Shown here piece by piece: positions 8,601 through 15,746 of a stretch of 55,797 nt of DNA. Position numbers and translations under genes: made by a program. The notes under the pieces were generated by a model, which saw nothing but the letters and a program-made list of their open reading frames with translations, was not told where the DNA came from and did no database searches. Every line of letters begins with the position of its first letter. The stretch's first letter is position 1. Origin of the DNA: Acidimicrobiaceae bacterium (GTDB taxonomy: Bacteria; Actinomycetota; Acidimicrobiia; Acidimicrobiales; RAAP-2); contig PLZF01000067.1 in the NCBI GenBank assembly GCA_003152015.1, forward strand, positions 1-55,797, in the 5' to 3' direction.

Positions 8601-9417
8601 CCTTGAGCACCTCGACGCCACGATCCGCGAGATAAGCGAAGAAAAGATTGCCACCTGCATCTATGCCGTCTACGACCCGCAGGACCGGTCCCTTGTGTAT
8701 GCGAATGCTGGGCACCTTCCTCCACTGGTGCGCTCCTCTAGTGGCGAAACGCAACGTCTCATCGGAACGTTTGGCCCGCCACTGGGTACCGGACCCCATG
8801 ACTTGGTTGAGACAAAATTGACCCTGTCTGCCGGAGATGTACTGACTTTGTACACGGACGGCCTGGTGGAACATCGCGGTAGCGACATCGAACACGGGAT
8901 CGATGACCTTGTCAGCGCACTTACCGTCGACAGCGGCCGGGTCGAGGATCTGCCCCTAGCACTGGTTGACGCGCTGCTCCCCAATGGGTCCGACGATGAC
9001 GTTGCCGTGCTCGTCGCCGAGGTTCCCGGCCAGACGTTGGGCCCTGCGTTCGTCATACTCCCTGTTCTTGCCGAAGCAGAATCCGTGGCCAGCGTCCGTC
9101 GGTTCACTACGAACGTGCTGGCCGCTTGGGCAGTCACTCCTAACTTGACCAGCGATCTCGTAGTAGTGGTCAACGAACTTATTACCAATGCCATCCTCCA
9201 CGGCCGATCGCCCATTGAGCTCAGGCTGAGCCGCACCACCGACCGGATTTTGGTGGCCGTTCACGATGGCACCAACGTCGTTCCCCGCATGCAGCGGACC
9301 AACCTCTACGCCGAACACGGTCGTGGGTTGCAGCTGGTCGCCTCGCTCACTGACCGATGGGGCGTTCGACCGACTGAGACTGGTAAATCGGTGTGGTGCG
9401 AAATTTCCACGCAGTGA
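5602..9417 (+). CDS. Multidomain PAS-GAF-kinase core-receiver-PAS-PP2C-RsbW-like signalling protein
   Basis: This 1271-residue soluble protein has, in order: PAS (about 25-170), GAF (about 180-350), a HisKA-like dimerisation helix (about 355-420), HATPase_c (about 470-590; N-box NLLSNALKAT, DTGIGI, GSGIGLAL), receiver (about 635-750; phospho-acceptor Asp690 in LTDVMLP, Lys in LTKPF), PAS (about 770-885), PP2C/SpoIIE phosphatase (about 900-1120; GGDWYD, GDVMGRG, GSDDDVAVL) and an RsbW-like HATPase (about 1140-1271; NELITNAILHG). The H-box, normally SHELRTPL, here reads SYELRTPL with Tyr367 (codon TAC). The kinase half may therefore sense ATP or dimerise without His autophosphorylation, or receive signals elsewhere. 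The C-terminal half probably dephosphorylates and rephosphorylates the divergent STAS protein. No membrane segments are visible. Confidence 0.9.
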   Translation: MVQPANGPAMQPLDDTVRELFYASGDVGRDLLAVDWTSTPLGAPSTWPQSLISVIRLLMGSRFSMWMAWGPELTFFCNDAYRRDTLGEKYPWALGKPASEVWAEIWGDVGPLVEQVMSTGVATWDEGMLLFLERNGYVEETYHTFSYSPLTDDDARIVGMLCVVSEITDQVIGERRMSNLIELGSELTKTNIEAHVVAAVEERLGAERRSFPFTLMYLFDDDGTGARLTCSPGIPAGHPAAPVLIELADPNPCWPVGALAKGETVAIDELTERFPSIPSGAWDRPPAQALGLPLLQRDEGVPYGFLIFGLNPYLPLDAGYTGFLHLISGQVAASIARARAFESERVRTAELAELDRAKTAFFTNISYELRTPLTLLLGPAADALADSDSPLPTAQRARIEVMHRNALRLLKLVNVLLDFSRFEAGRADPRFEALDLARHTADVASMFSSAVERAGLAFTVDCPPLDALVYVDPDMWTNIVSNLLSNALKATFSGGITIRLAISDGEAELEVVDTGIGIESAELNRLFERFHRITGARSRSHEGSGIGLALTAELVSLHGGTIVADSEPGKGTRFSVRVPLGTAHLPVEQIASGPNDATGRAAHKTEGFLAESSRWLDAETRDTDNSALPVPVQPVGAVDRLRILVVDDNLDMREYIAGLLSDHYTVETARDGVVALEMVRASPPDLVLTDVMLPGLDGFGLLAAMRSDAATMHVPIVMLSARAGDEAAVEGLEAGADDYLTKPFTARELVARIRANLELDKVRRLATELEKQRTLLDQAQRLAQVGSWELDLASGAVAGSGEFLRQIQLTQKELHDGGIAEVLGRIHPDDVERVRAALIAATDGEIINFEVRAHTVEGAERTFNTVGELVCDSEGHPMQLRGSIQDITDQILAKQAADAAAADKQTAAHERLIAEELQRSLLPVRAFTPKQLKVATHYQAGVDDTQVGGDWYDVIELDRDRTALVVGDVMGRGIRAAAVMGQLRATIRAYAQLDLSPTRVLEHLDATIREISEEKIATCIYAVYDPQDRSLVYANAGHLPPLVRSSSGETQRLIGTFGPPLGTGPHDLVETKLTLSAGDVLTLYTDGLVEHRGSDIEHGIDDLVSALTVDSGRVEDLPLALVDALLPNGSDDDVAVLVAEVPGQTLGPAFVILPVLAEAESVASVRRFTTNVLAAWAVTPNLTSDLVVVVNELITNAILHGRSPIELRLSRTTDRILVAVHDGTNVVPRMQRTNLYAEHGRGLQLVASLTDRWGVRPTETGKSVWCEISTQ

Positions 9418-10068
9418 GCTCGACATGAGTCACATACCGGGTGCCCAACTGTCCGGTCGTCCCTGTTCAACAGCCTGGTCACGTCTTAGGAGACCCCGCG
9501 GCGACCGCGAGTTCGATTCGAAGGCCAAACTCTCGCGCCGTGAGCTTGGGACCAGCAATCTGAACCATATCGATGCGGAAATTGACGGAGTCAGCATGCC
9601 GGATCCCGGAATACTGCTGGCGGACGAGGTAGGCCGTCTGGCCGCCGTACGGCGTTACGACATTCTGGATACGCCCCCGGATGGGTCATCCGACCGGTGT
9701 TCACGGGTCGGCGCAGCATGACCTTGCCGAATTGTTCGGTCATCTCACCGGCGATACCTCTGCCAAGTTCGCCCGATGTGAATGGGACACGGACCAAAGC
9801 GGAGCACCCCTCCTCCAGCACTGCGCGGCGTGGATGGAGGGAAGCATCGTCGCTTCCTATGACGTTGGCGATGTGTCGCCTTCCTCATGGCTCCGATTAG
9901 TGGCGGGGCAGCACCGGAGGAGGGCCAACTGGCTGCCAAGAAGGTGAGTGATATTGACACCGGGCATGATACATAGCCGGCTCACAGGACAGTTTCCACC
10001 AGTGAGGTTTATGCGAACTTCAATCGGGTAGAACGACGCTCAGTGGCGCGTCACGCTAGAGGAGACAG
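9418..10068. other. Poorly coding, probably decayed stretch
   Basis: Six hundred bases follow the signalling gene with no intact recognisable gene. Only the truncated GAF-type start at 9596-9721 looks protein-derived. Frames around 9680-9950 stay open for 60-90 codons but have no recognisable domain and differ in composition from neighbours. The stretch reads like remains of a second signalling gene. Confidence 0.5.
9596..9721 (+). pseudogene. Truncated GAF-domain signalling protein start
   Basis: From ATG 9596 the frame gives 41 residues including RLAAVRRYDILDTPPDG, the conserved lead-in to GAF domains of many bacterial sensor proteins (normally continuing as FDR plus a hydrophobic helix). 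After DGSSDR the resemblance ends and a stop follows within 10 codons. This is best read as a deletion-broken remnant of a gene related to its upstream neighbour. It could still be expressed as a short peptide, but no function is suggested. Confidence 0.5.
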
Positions 10069-10302
10069 TTGCCGGGCAACCCGTTTGAAGATGAGTACGA
10101 ATCCGATCATGATCCGGCCGGATCCTCGATGGCGCATGTCGTGCTGCAGGTCGGTGCAAGCTTCGTGGCCACGTGGTGGTTCCCGCTGATTGTCATCATG
10201 AGCGCCTTGACCGCCCCGGGACGGGTAGGGCACCGGTCTCCTGTCCAGGCCACGGCACGATTGCCCGAGCCGACGGTGATCTCGAGGAACTGGGCGGCGT
10301 AA
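10069..10302 (+). CDS. Possible small membrane protein (unrecognised)
   Basis: A 77-codon frame begins with TTG 10069 immediately behind a strong ribosome site (GAGGAGAC). It encodes an acidic N-terminus (NPFEDEYESDHD), one likely membrane segment (SFVATWWFPLIVIMSAL, about residues 31-47) and a basic tail. No family is recognised. The ribosome site and hydrophobic segment support it; the TTG start, lack of homologue recall and the decayed surroundings argue against. It may be a real small protein or a fragment. Confidence 0.35.
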   Translation: MPGNPFEDEYESDHDPAGSSMAHVVLQVGASFVATWWFPLIVIMSALTAPGRVGHRSPVQATARLPEPTVISRNWAA

Positions 10303-10460
10303 GCAGTCTGTACAGCGCCATCTCAATGCACATCTGAACTGGCGACGCCGACATTTTCGGTCCGATCGACCCCATCCCGCTTGATTGGCCCCTGGCCATG
10401 GGCTATCCATGCCCCTTGCACGTACCGGCTCGCACAAGAGCAACAGCGAGGAGACCCCCG

Positions 10461-11246
10461 ATGGCCACCGACCGAGATTTGATCTCCGTAACCGACGACG
10501 AAGCCGTTCGGATCATCACCATCGACCGTCCCGAGCGGCGCAATGCGGTCGACCGGGCAACAGGTGTCGCCCTGGCGGAGGCGTTCCGGGCCTTCGACGC
10601 AGATCGAAGTGCGTCGGTGGCGATTCTCACTGGAGCATCCGGTACCTTCTGCGCCGGCGCCGACTTGAAGGGACTGGCCGAAGGTAGGGGCAACCGGGTC
10701 AGCGAGGTTGGTGATGGGCCCATGGGTGTGTCCCGACTCCGGTTGTCCAAGCCGGTCATCGCGGCCATCGAGGGTTTTGCCGTGGCCGGTGGTCTGGAGT
10801 TGGCGGCGTGGTGTGATCTGCGGGTGGCATCTTCCGACGCCACCCTCGGTGTCTACTGCCGACGATTCGGCGTACCGCTCGTCGACCTCGGGACCATCCG
10901 CCTTCCCCATCTCATCGGGCACAGCCGCGCCATGGATCTGATCCTCACCGGCAGAGGTGTGAGCGGCACCGAGGGGTTCACCATGGGCCTGGTGAACCGG
11001 GTAACCGAGCCCGGTGAAGCGCTGAAGGAAGCCATTGCCCTCGGCCATCAACTCGCGGACTTTCCCCAGACCTGCATGCGGCACGACCGCCTCTCGGCCA
11101 TCGAACAGTGGGACCTCAGCGAACCTCAGGCCATGCTCAACGAGGTCCGCCATGCCCTGGTCACCATCGGCAGTGGCGAGACCCTCGAAGGTGCTGCCCG
11201 GTTCAAGTCCGGAGTTGGTCGCCACGGTGAATTCCACCAGGATTAG
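10461..11246 (+). CDS. Enoyl-CoA hydratase/isomerase (crotonase) family protein
   Basis: This 261-residue crotonase fold has both oxyanion-hole segments: FCAGADLKG (about 63-71) and GFAVAGGLELAAWCD (105-119). Glu113 matches the first catalytic Glu of crotonase (rat Glu144), but the second (Glu164, normally in QPE) is Leu140 in RRFGVPLVDLG. It may therefore not be a classical hydratase; crotonases lacking this acid can be isomerases, thioesterases or lyases. Start ATG 10461 is chosen over upstream in-frame codons because GAGGAG lies just before it and the family begins there. A PaaI-type thioesterase follows after 71 bp, pointing to acyl-CoA metabolism. Confidence 0.88.
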   Translation: MATDRDLISVTDDEAVRIITIDRPERRNAVDRATGVALAEAFRAFDADRSASVAILTGASGTFCAGADLKGLAEGRGNRVSEVGDGPMGVSRLRLSKPVIAAIEGFAVAGGLELAAWCDLRVASSDATLGVYCRRFGVPLVDLGTIRLPHLIGHSRAMDLILTGRGVSGTEGFTMGLVNRVTEPGEALKEAIALGHQLADFPQTCMRHDRLSAIEQWDLSEPQAMLNEVRHALVTIGSGETLEGAARFKSGVGRHGEFHQD

Positions 11247-11306
11247 TCTTCACTGACAGGCTGCCGGTCGGGAGGCGGCGGCTCGAGAGTCCCGTTCATC
11301 AGCCGG

Positions 11307-11312
11307 TACGGT
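11307..11312 (+). promoter_or_regulatory. -10 box TACGGT before the thioesterase gene
   Basis: TACGGT ends 5 nt before ATG 11318, matching the leaderless pattern seen across the window. The real start could also be ATG 11327. Confidence 0.35.
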
Positions 11313-11317
11313 AGGTC

Positions 11318-11731
11318 ATGCCCGTGATGACCGTGGATGAGCTCCAACAGTTTCTGCTTGACGGGTTCCCTCTCGACCCCCCAGCCTTCGTGGTCGAAGA
11401 CATACGTGAACAACAAGTCCGTCTTCGCCTACCCATCTCGGCTTTCCACGGTCGGCCCGGTGGGACGGTGTCGGGTCCCATCCTGATGTCGTTGGCCGAC
11501 TGCGCGGCGTGGCTCGCCATCGTGGGCCACATCGGTCCGGTGGCGCTGGCTGTGACCACCAGCCTCCACATCGACTTCCTCCGCAAACCCGCCCTGGTTG
11601 ACGTGGTGGCGACGGCCACCTTGCTCAAATTGGGAAAGCGCCTGGCGGTGGTGGAGGTCGCCATGGTATCCGACGGGAGCAAAGCCATCCTTGCCAAGGC
11701 GCAGGTCACCTACTCCATTCCGCCTGGCTAG
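11318..11731 (+). CDS. PaaI-like hotdog-fold thioesterase
   Basis: This 137-residue single hotdog domain has the PaaI/YdiI-type signature: RPGGTVSGPILMSLADCAAWLA carries the usual GG..G....AD helix region, followed by strands ending TTSLHIDFLRKPA, where the conserved D-F-L-R-P pattern is clear. Family members hydrolyse acyl- or aryl-CoA thioesters and act as tetramers in the cytoplasm. In this position the usual catalytic Asp/Glu is replaced by the SLADCA arrangement, so activity is likely but substrate unknown. It lies between the crotonase-like gene and the amidohydrolase. Confidence 0.82.
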   Translation: MPVMTVDELQQFLLDGFPLDPPAFVVEDIREQQVRLRLPISAFHGRPGGTVSGPILMSLADCAAWLAIVGHIGPVALAVTTSLHIDFLRKPALVDVVATATLLKLGKRLAVVEVAMVSDGSKAILAKAQVTYSIPPG

Positions 11732-11773
11732 GGTGGGCATCGAAGAGGCTCATTGAACGAGGGGGATCTCGCC

Positions 11774-13501
11774 GTGCACGACCTTGTCATCAGAGGGGGG
11801 ACTGTCGTCGACGGAACCGGGGCGGCGGCGCGCACTGCAGATATCACCGTGGACGACGGGCGCATCACCGGGGTTGGTTCGTTTCCCGGGGTTGGGGCAG
11901 AGCGGACCGTGGACGCCGATGGGCTGCTGGTCACCCCGGGATGGGTGGACATCCACACCCACTACGACGGCCAGGCCACCTGGGACGACGTGTTGGCCCC
12001 CAGCAGCTGGCACGGGGTCACCACCATCGTGACCGGTAACTGTGGGGTCGGTTTCGCACCGGCCCGACCCCATCGCCACGAGTGGCTCATCGGTCTCATG
12101 GAAGGCGTCGAGGACATCCCCGGCACCGCGCTGGCCGAGGGCATCACCTGGGACTGGGAATCCTTCCCCGAATACCTCGATACCCTCGGCCGACGGAACT
12201 GGACTGTCGACATCGGCACCCAGATCGCCCACGGCGCCGTCCGCTCCTATGTGATGGGCGAACGTGGCGCCCGCAACCAACCAGCCACATCCGAGGACAT
12301 CGCCTCTATGAAGCAACTGGTGAAGGAGGCCATCGCAGCCGGCGCCCTCGGCTTCTCCACCTCGCGGACCCTGGCCCATCGGGCCATCGATGGTGAGCCG
12401 GTGCCCGGCACGTTCGCGGCGGAGGACGAGCTCTTCGGCATCGGCAGCGCCCTCGGTGAGCTGAAAACAGGAGTGTTCGAACTCGCCCCCACCGGCGCGG
12501 CCGGTGAAGACATCATCGGACCGGCCAAGGAAGTCGACTGGATGCGGCGGCTGTCCACCGCCATCGGACGACCCGTCACCTTCGCCCTGGTGCAGGTGGA
12601 TACCGCTCCCGATCTCTGGCGACAGTTGATGGACGAGTCGTTGCGGGCCACCTCCGAAGGGGCCGACCTCCGGCCCCAGGTAGCCGGCCGGGCCACCGGG
12701 TTGTTGTCCGGCCACTTCACCACCTACAGCCTGCTCGACATGGTGCCTGCCTATCAGGCCATCAAATCCAAGGGGCTCGCACCCGCGGAGTTGGTCGAGG
12801 CGCTCCGCCGTCCCGACGTCCGGCGCTCGATCGAGTCGTGGACTCCCCCGGACCCCGCGTCGGTGGCACGCATGGAACAGGCGTACCGGTCCACCTTCGC
12901 CCTCGGAAGCCCCCCCGAGTACGAGCCGGGACCCGAACGATCGCTGGCCGGCCTGGCCGCCGCCACCGGTCGGACCCCACTCGAAGTGGCCTACGAGGCC
13001 ATGCTCGAAGACGATGGGCGAGGGTTGCTCTACGTGCCGATCCTGAACTACTCCAACGGCGATCTCGAACCGGCCCGGGACATGCTCCTCCACCCCAGGT
13101 CCGTCGTCGGTCTCGGGGATGGGGGCGCCCACTGCGGGGTCATCTGCGATGCATCACAGCCCACCTTCATGCTGACCCACTGGACCCGTGACCGGGTGCG
13201 CGGCGAACGGCTCCCCCTCGAGTGGATGGTGAAAAAGCAGACTCACGACACGGCCCGCCTCTACGGTCTCACCGACCGGGGCACCCTCGAAGCCGGAGCC
13301 ATCGCCGACGTCAATCTCATTGACTACGACGGCTTGCAGTTGGGAAATCCGACGGTGGTGGCCGACTTGCCGGCCGGCGGTATGCGGCTGGTGCAGGGTG
13401 CCACGGGTTACGTGGAGACCATCAAGACAGGGGTCACCACCTTCTTGGAAGGAAAGGACACCGGGGCCCGGCCGGGCGAACTGGTGCGGGGCGCCCGCTG
13501 A
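11774..13501 (+). CDS. N-acyl-D-amino-acid deacylase family amidohydrolase
   Basis: This 575-residue protein opens with HDLVIRGGTVVDGTG and contains the metal-binding WVDIHTHYDGQATWDD (HxH, beta-1) and the GNCGVGFAP segment typical of D-aminoacylases. Later come GFSTSRTL and a GLGDGGAHC metal-site Asp segment, then the closing beta-sandwich (EAGAIADVNLIDYD). These zinc enzymes remove acyl groups from D-amino acids; many actinobacterial relatives have unknown amide or cyclic substrates. GTG 11774 is preferred (GAGGGGG 8 nt upstream, family start MHDLVI), though TTG 11753 in the same frame is possible. It lies among acyl-CoA-type genes but has no obvious partner. Confidence 0.88.
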   Translation: MHDLVIRGGTVVDGTGAAARTADITVDDGRITGVGSFPGVGAERTVDADGLLVTPGWVDIHTHYDGQATWDDVLAPSSWHGVTTIVTGNCGVGFAPARPHRHEWLIGLMEGVEDIPGTALAEGITWDWESFPEYLDTLGRRNWTVDIGTQIAHGAVRSYVMGERGARNQPATSEDIASMKQLVKEAIAAGALGFSTSRTLAHRAIDGEPVPGTFAAEDELFGIGSALGELKTGVFELAPTGAAGEDIIGPAKEVDWMRRLSTAIGRPVTFALVQVDTAPDLWRQLMDESLRATSEGADLRPQVAGRATGLLSGHFTTYSLLDMVPAYQAIKSKGLAPAELVEALRRPDVRRSIESWTPPDPASVARMEQAYRSTFALGSPPEYEPGPERSLAGLAAATGRTPLEVAYEAMLEDDGRGLLYVPILNYSNGDLEPARDMLLHPRSVVGLGDGGAHCGVICDASQPTFMLTHWTRDRVRGERLPLEWMVKKQTHDTARLYGLTDRGTLEAGAIADVNLIDYDGLQLGNPTVVADLPAGGMRLVQGATGYVETIKTGVTTFLEGKDTGARPGELVRGAR

Positions 13502-13534
13502 TCCTCGGGTCCGTGTACCCCTGATCCACCTCGG

Positions 13535-13540
13535 TAGTCT
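13535..13540 (+). promoter_or_regulatory. -10 box TAGTCT, leaderless start of the AhpD-like gene
   Basis: TAGTCT lies 7 nt before ATG 13548, and there is no ribosome site between. This fixes the start and rules out the longer in-frame extension into the upstream gene. Confidence 0.55.
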
Positions 13541-13547
13541 GAGGGTC

Positions 13548-14006
13548 ATGCGGTTCGATCCCTACGCAGCCGATCCGGCCTCCTATCGTCACTTCGGCGC
13601 GGTCGCCGGGGGCCTGGCTTCTGGTGCCCTCGACCCCGCCATCCTTCAGCTGGTGGATGTCCGGGTGTCTCAGATCAACGGTTGCGCGTTCTGCCTGGCC
13701 ATGCACACTCCGGGCGCCCGGGACGCCGGGGTGCCCCAGGCCAAGCTCGACGTGCTGGCCGGCTGGGAGGACGCCGAGGGCTTTACCGCCCGTGAACGAG
13801 CCGCATTGGGGTTGGCCGAGGCAATGACCCGGTTCGGGGATGGGAATCGGGTGCCCACCGTCACCTGGGATCGTGCCCGGGATGAGTTCAACGACGCTGA
13901 ACTCGGGGCGCTGCTGTGGGGGATCGGGTTGATCAACCTCTGGAACCGGGTGAATGTGGCGGTTGAAATGACTGACGATCTTTCGAGGCTTTCGGGCTCC
14001 GGGTAA
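13548..14006 (+). CDS. Carboxymuconolactone decarboxylase / AhpD-like protein
   Basis: This 152-residue all-helical protein carries the AhpD-type motif INGCAFCLAMH, with Cys46, Cys49 and His53. In AhpD these form a peroxidatic or disulfide-reducing centre; many family members are called alkylhydroperoxidase-like. It likely acts in thiol or peroxide chemistry in the cytoplasm, but no ahpC is near, so its electron partner is unknown. The start is fixed by the -10 box 7 nt upstream. A short dyad (14017-14030) follows the stop, before the convergent membrane gene. Confidence 0.85.
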   Translation: MRFDPYAADPASYRHFGAVAGGLASGALDPAILQLVDVRVSQINGCAFCLAMHTPGARDAGVPQAKLDVLAGWEDAEGFTARERAALGLAEAMTRFGDGNRVPTVTWDRARDEFNDAELGALLWGIGLINLWNRVNVAVEMTDDLSRLSGSG

Positions 14007-14053
14007 TGGCGGGATCTCTCGGGACCGAGATGACTGGCCGGGGAGTTCAGGCC

Positions 14054-14470
14054 CTATCGATCGAGAGAATCCAAGGTCACCGGTTCGGCCGATGCCAATG
14101 CCTCCGCCTCTTGCGCCCGCTCGGCGTTCATGCGCCGGGTGATCCAGTGCTCCACGAAGAAGGCGAGAAACGGGACGAACCCACCGCACACCACGAACAG
14201 GATTCTGCCCAGGTGCCAGTGGGCCCGACGGGCGAGGTCGGCCCCGGCTGCCAGGTAGACCAGGTAGAGGTAGCCGTGAATGGGAGCGACGATCTCCGCC
14301 ACCAACTTCTGGTGGCCCCAGAATTGCAAGGGGATGGCCACGAACACCAGAATTATCAGGGCCGTCCCCACGATGTAGGCCATCACCCGGTAGCGCATCA
14401 GAGCGCCAGCCATAGGGTCGGTCCTCTTCGTCTTCGGCGGCGTCGACAGGGTCTCGGGCACGTTCACCAT
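14054..14470 (-). CDS. DUF3817 membrane protein
   Basis: This 138-residue integral membrane protein has three predicted helices (ALIILVFVAIPLQF, PIHGYLYLVYLAAGADL, ILFVVCGGFVPFLAFFVEHW). The opening ALMRYRVMAYIVG and the IVAPIHGYLYLVYL stretch are typical of DUF3817, a family widespread in Actinobacteria with no established function. Its start overlaps the stop of the upstream membrane gene (shared bases 14464-14470, ATGGTGA), so the two are translationally coupled. The C-terminal tail is charged and probably cytoplasmic. Confidence 0.85.
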   Translation of the reverse strand: MVNVPETLSTPPKTKRTDPMAGALMRYRVMAYIVGTALIILVFVAIPLQFWGHQKLVAEIVAPIHGYLYLVYLAAGADLARRAHWHLGRILFVVCGGFVPFLAFFVEHWITRRMNAERAQEAEALASAEPVTLDSLDR

Positions 14471-14994
14471 CGCTTCCTGTCAGAACTGGCGTTGAGGTCG
14501 GCAAGGTACCGGTTGTACTCGGCCAACTCGGGGTCTTCTTCCTCACGGCCATCGTCTTCGGCACTCTTCGGTGCAGCGACCTTCGTAGCCGCCAGAGGGG
14601 TCACTGGGGAGTCAATCAACGTATCGGTACCGGCCAGGGGTCCGGTACCAGTGACCGATCCCAGTTCAGCCCGGGAGGCCCGGCGCTTGGCCCGCCGACC
14701 TCCTCCGAGAGCCCAACCCGGTTCTTCCTGGGGGCCCAACGGCTCACCGTCTGCTCCGAACCGCTCACCCGTGTGGCCATGGACGAATACGGTGGGGTCG
14801 TCATGAATCAGTTGCCACCATACGTAGATGGCGTATCCGCCGAACAACGGCCATTCAAAGGTATAGGCCCAGCTCACCGTGTTCCCGTGATACGCCCTCT
14901 CGAACTGCCACCAGGTCAGCCAGGCAAACGTCGGAATCACGAGCAGGAGGGTCACATGCATCCCGATGCTGCGGGGCGTGAAATAGCGATGCAC
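14464..14994 (-). CDS. Small two-helix membrane protein of actinobacterial type (unknown function)
   Basis: This 176-residue protein begins MHRYFTPRSIGMHVTLLLVI. It has two membrane helices (about 11-30, and about 42-62 around TFEWPLFGGYAIYVWW) and a long polar tail rich in A, E and S that ends with YNRYLADLNAS. The FTPR..G.H opening and WQFERA segment recall a family found next to DUF3817 genes in Actinobacteria, sometimes mislabelled transcriptional regulator. GTG 14994 is chosen because TACGCT lies 6 nt upstream; a longer frame to 15129 would overlap the divergent peptidase promoter. Function is unknown. Confidence 0.7.
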   Translation of the reverse strand: MHRYFTPRSIGMHVTLLLVIPTFAWLTWWQFERAYHGNTVSWAYTFEWPLFGGYAIYVWWQLIHDDPTVFVHGHTGERFGADGEPLGPQEEPGWALGGGRRAKRRASRAELGSVTGTGPLAGTDTLIDSPVTPLAATKVAAPKSAEDDGREEEDPELAEYNRYLADLNASSDRKRW

Positions 14995-15000
14995 ACCGCC

Positions 15001-15006
15001 AGCGTA
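15001..15006 (-). promoter_or_regulatory. -10 box TACGCT, leaderless start of membrane gene pair
   Basis: TACGCT on the minus strand is 6 nt before GTG 14994. It faces away from the TAACTT box of the divergent peptidase gene about 110 bp to the right. Confidence 0.5.
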
Positions 15007-15114
15007 CCGCCCACATCTGGGGGTCCTGTTCGCCAGTGGCCCTGGTGATCCACCCCGTCGGTGGCTGGACATCTTAAGATCTCGTCCCGTATCCCCGTTG
15101 TCACACCTCCGCCG

Positions 15115-15120
15115 TAACTT
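15115..15120 (+). promoter_or_regulatory. -10 box TAACTT, leaderless start of metallopeptidase
   Basis: TAACTT lies 7 nt before ATG 15128. It supports that start over earlier in-frame codons. Confidence 0.5.
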
Positions 15121-15127
15121 CGCCTCC

Positions 15128-15712
15128 ATGACCTACACCACCGAACCACCTGATCTGTTCCGGCCCGATGTCGAAATTCGGGTCAGCAGTCGACGGAAGA
15201 AGACGGCCGGTGCCCACTGGGAGGGCGATCGCATCATCGTGGTGGTCCCTCCCCATCTACGCGGGGTCGACAGGGATGAGATGGTCGACCACCTGTCCCG
15301 CCGGCTACAGCGGCACCGTCCCTACCTTCATGCTTCGGATGCGCATCTCGAAGAGCGTGCCACGGTGCTGGGTGTCAGGTACCTCGACGGCATCCGACCC
15401 ACTTCGATCCGGTGGTCGACCACCCAGAACAAACGATGGGGATCGTGCACGCTGCTCACCCGGGAGGTCCGGATTTCCGAGCGCTTACGGGTCGCCCCCA
15501 GCTGGGTACTCGACGCGGTCATCGTCCACGAGTTGGCCCACCTCATCGAGCCGAATCACAGCCCCCGCTTCAAGGACCTCGAGAATCGGCATCCGCGGAG
15601 GCGTGAGGCCGATACCTTTCTCGATGGCTACTCGCTGGGTCTGCACATGCCCGACGACGAGGGTGCATCATGTGGACCCGACACCGAGGACGACGGCGAC
15701 ATCGTCGGGTAG
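15128..15712 (+). CDS. YgjP-like (DUF45) zinc metallopeptidase
   Basis: This 194-residue protein has the zinc site HELAH (134-138) and a downstream NHSPRF with His144, the gluzincin-like pattern of DUF45/YgjP (M48-related) peptidases. The preceding TTQNKRWGSC segment (about 98-107) is the family hallmark. It is soluble with no signal peptide, so likely a cytoplasmic minigluzincin. In several bacteria yfgP-type genes accompany restriction systems, but none is seen here. The final 20 residues are acidic. The gene is convergent with the P450, separated by 34 bp that include a GCAA-loop hairpin. Confidence 0.85.
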   Translation: MTYTTEPPDLFRPDVEIRVSSRRKKTAGAHWEGDRIIVVVPPHLRGVDRDEMVDHLSRRLQRHRPYLHASDAHLEERATVLGVRYLDGIRPTSIRWSTTQNKRWGSCTLLTREVRISERLRVAPSWVLDAVIVHELAHLIEPNHSPRFKDLENRHPRRREADTFLDGYSLGLHMPDDEGASCGPDTEDDGDIVG

Positions 15713-15728
15713 ATCCGGATGTCATTGC

Positions 15729-15742
15729 CGGGGGCAACCCCG
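15729..15742. terminator. Short stable hairpin between convergent genes
   Basis: CGGGG-GCAA-CCCCG forms a five-pair G:C stem with a GNRA-type tetraloop, placed between the stops of the peptidase and the P450. No U-tract follows, so its role in termination is a guess from position. Confidence 0.4.
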
Positions 15743-15746
15743 ACGA

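Noticed and set aside
11750-13132. 460-codon minus-strand frame opposite the amidohydrolase
   Set aside because: The plus-strand frame contains the metal motifs and family start; the opposite frame has no recognisable domain.
14017-14030. TCTCGG-GA-CCGAGA dyad as terminator of the AhpD-like gene
   Set aside because: Loop would be only two to four bases and no U-tract follows; too weak to list as a terminator.
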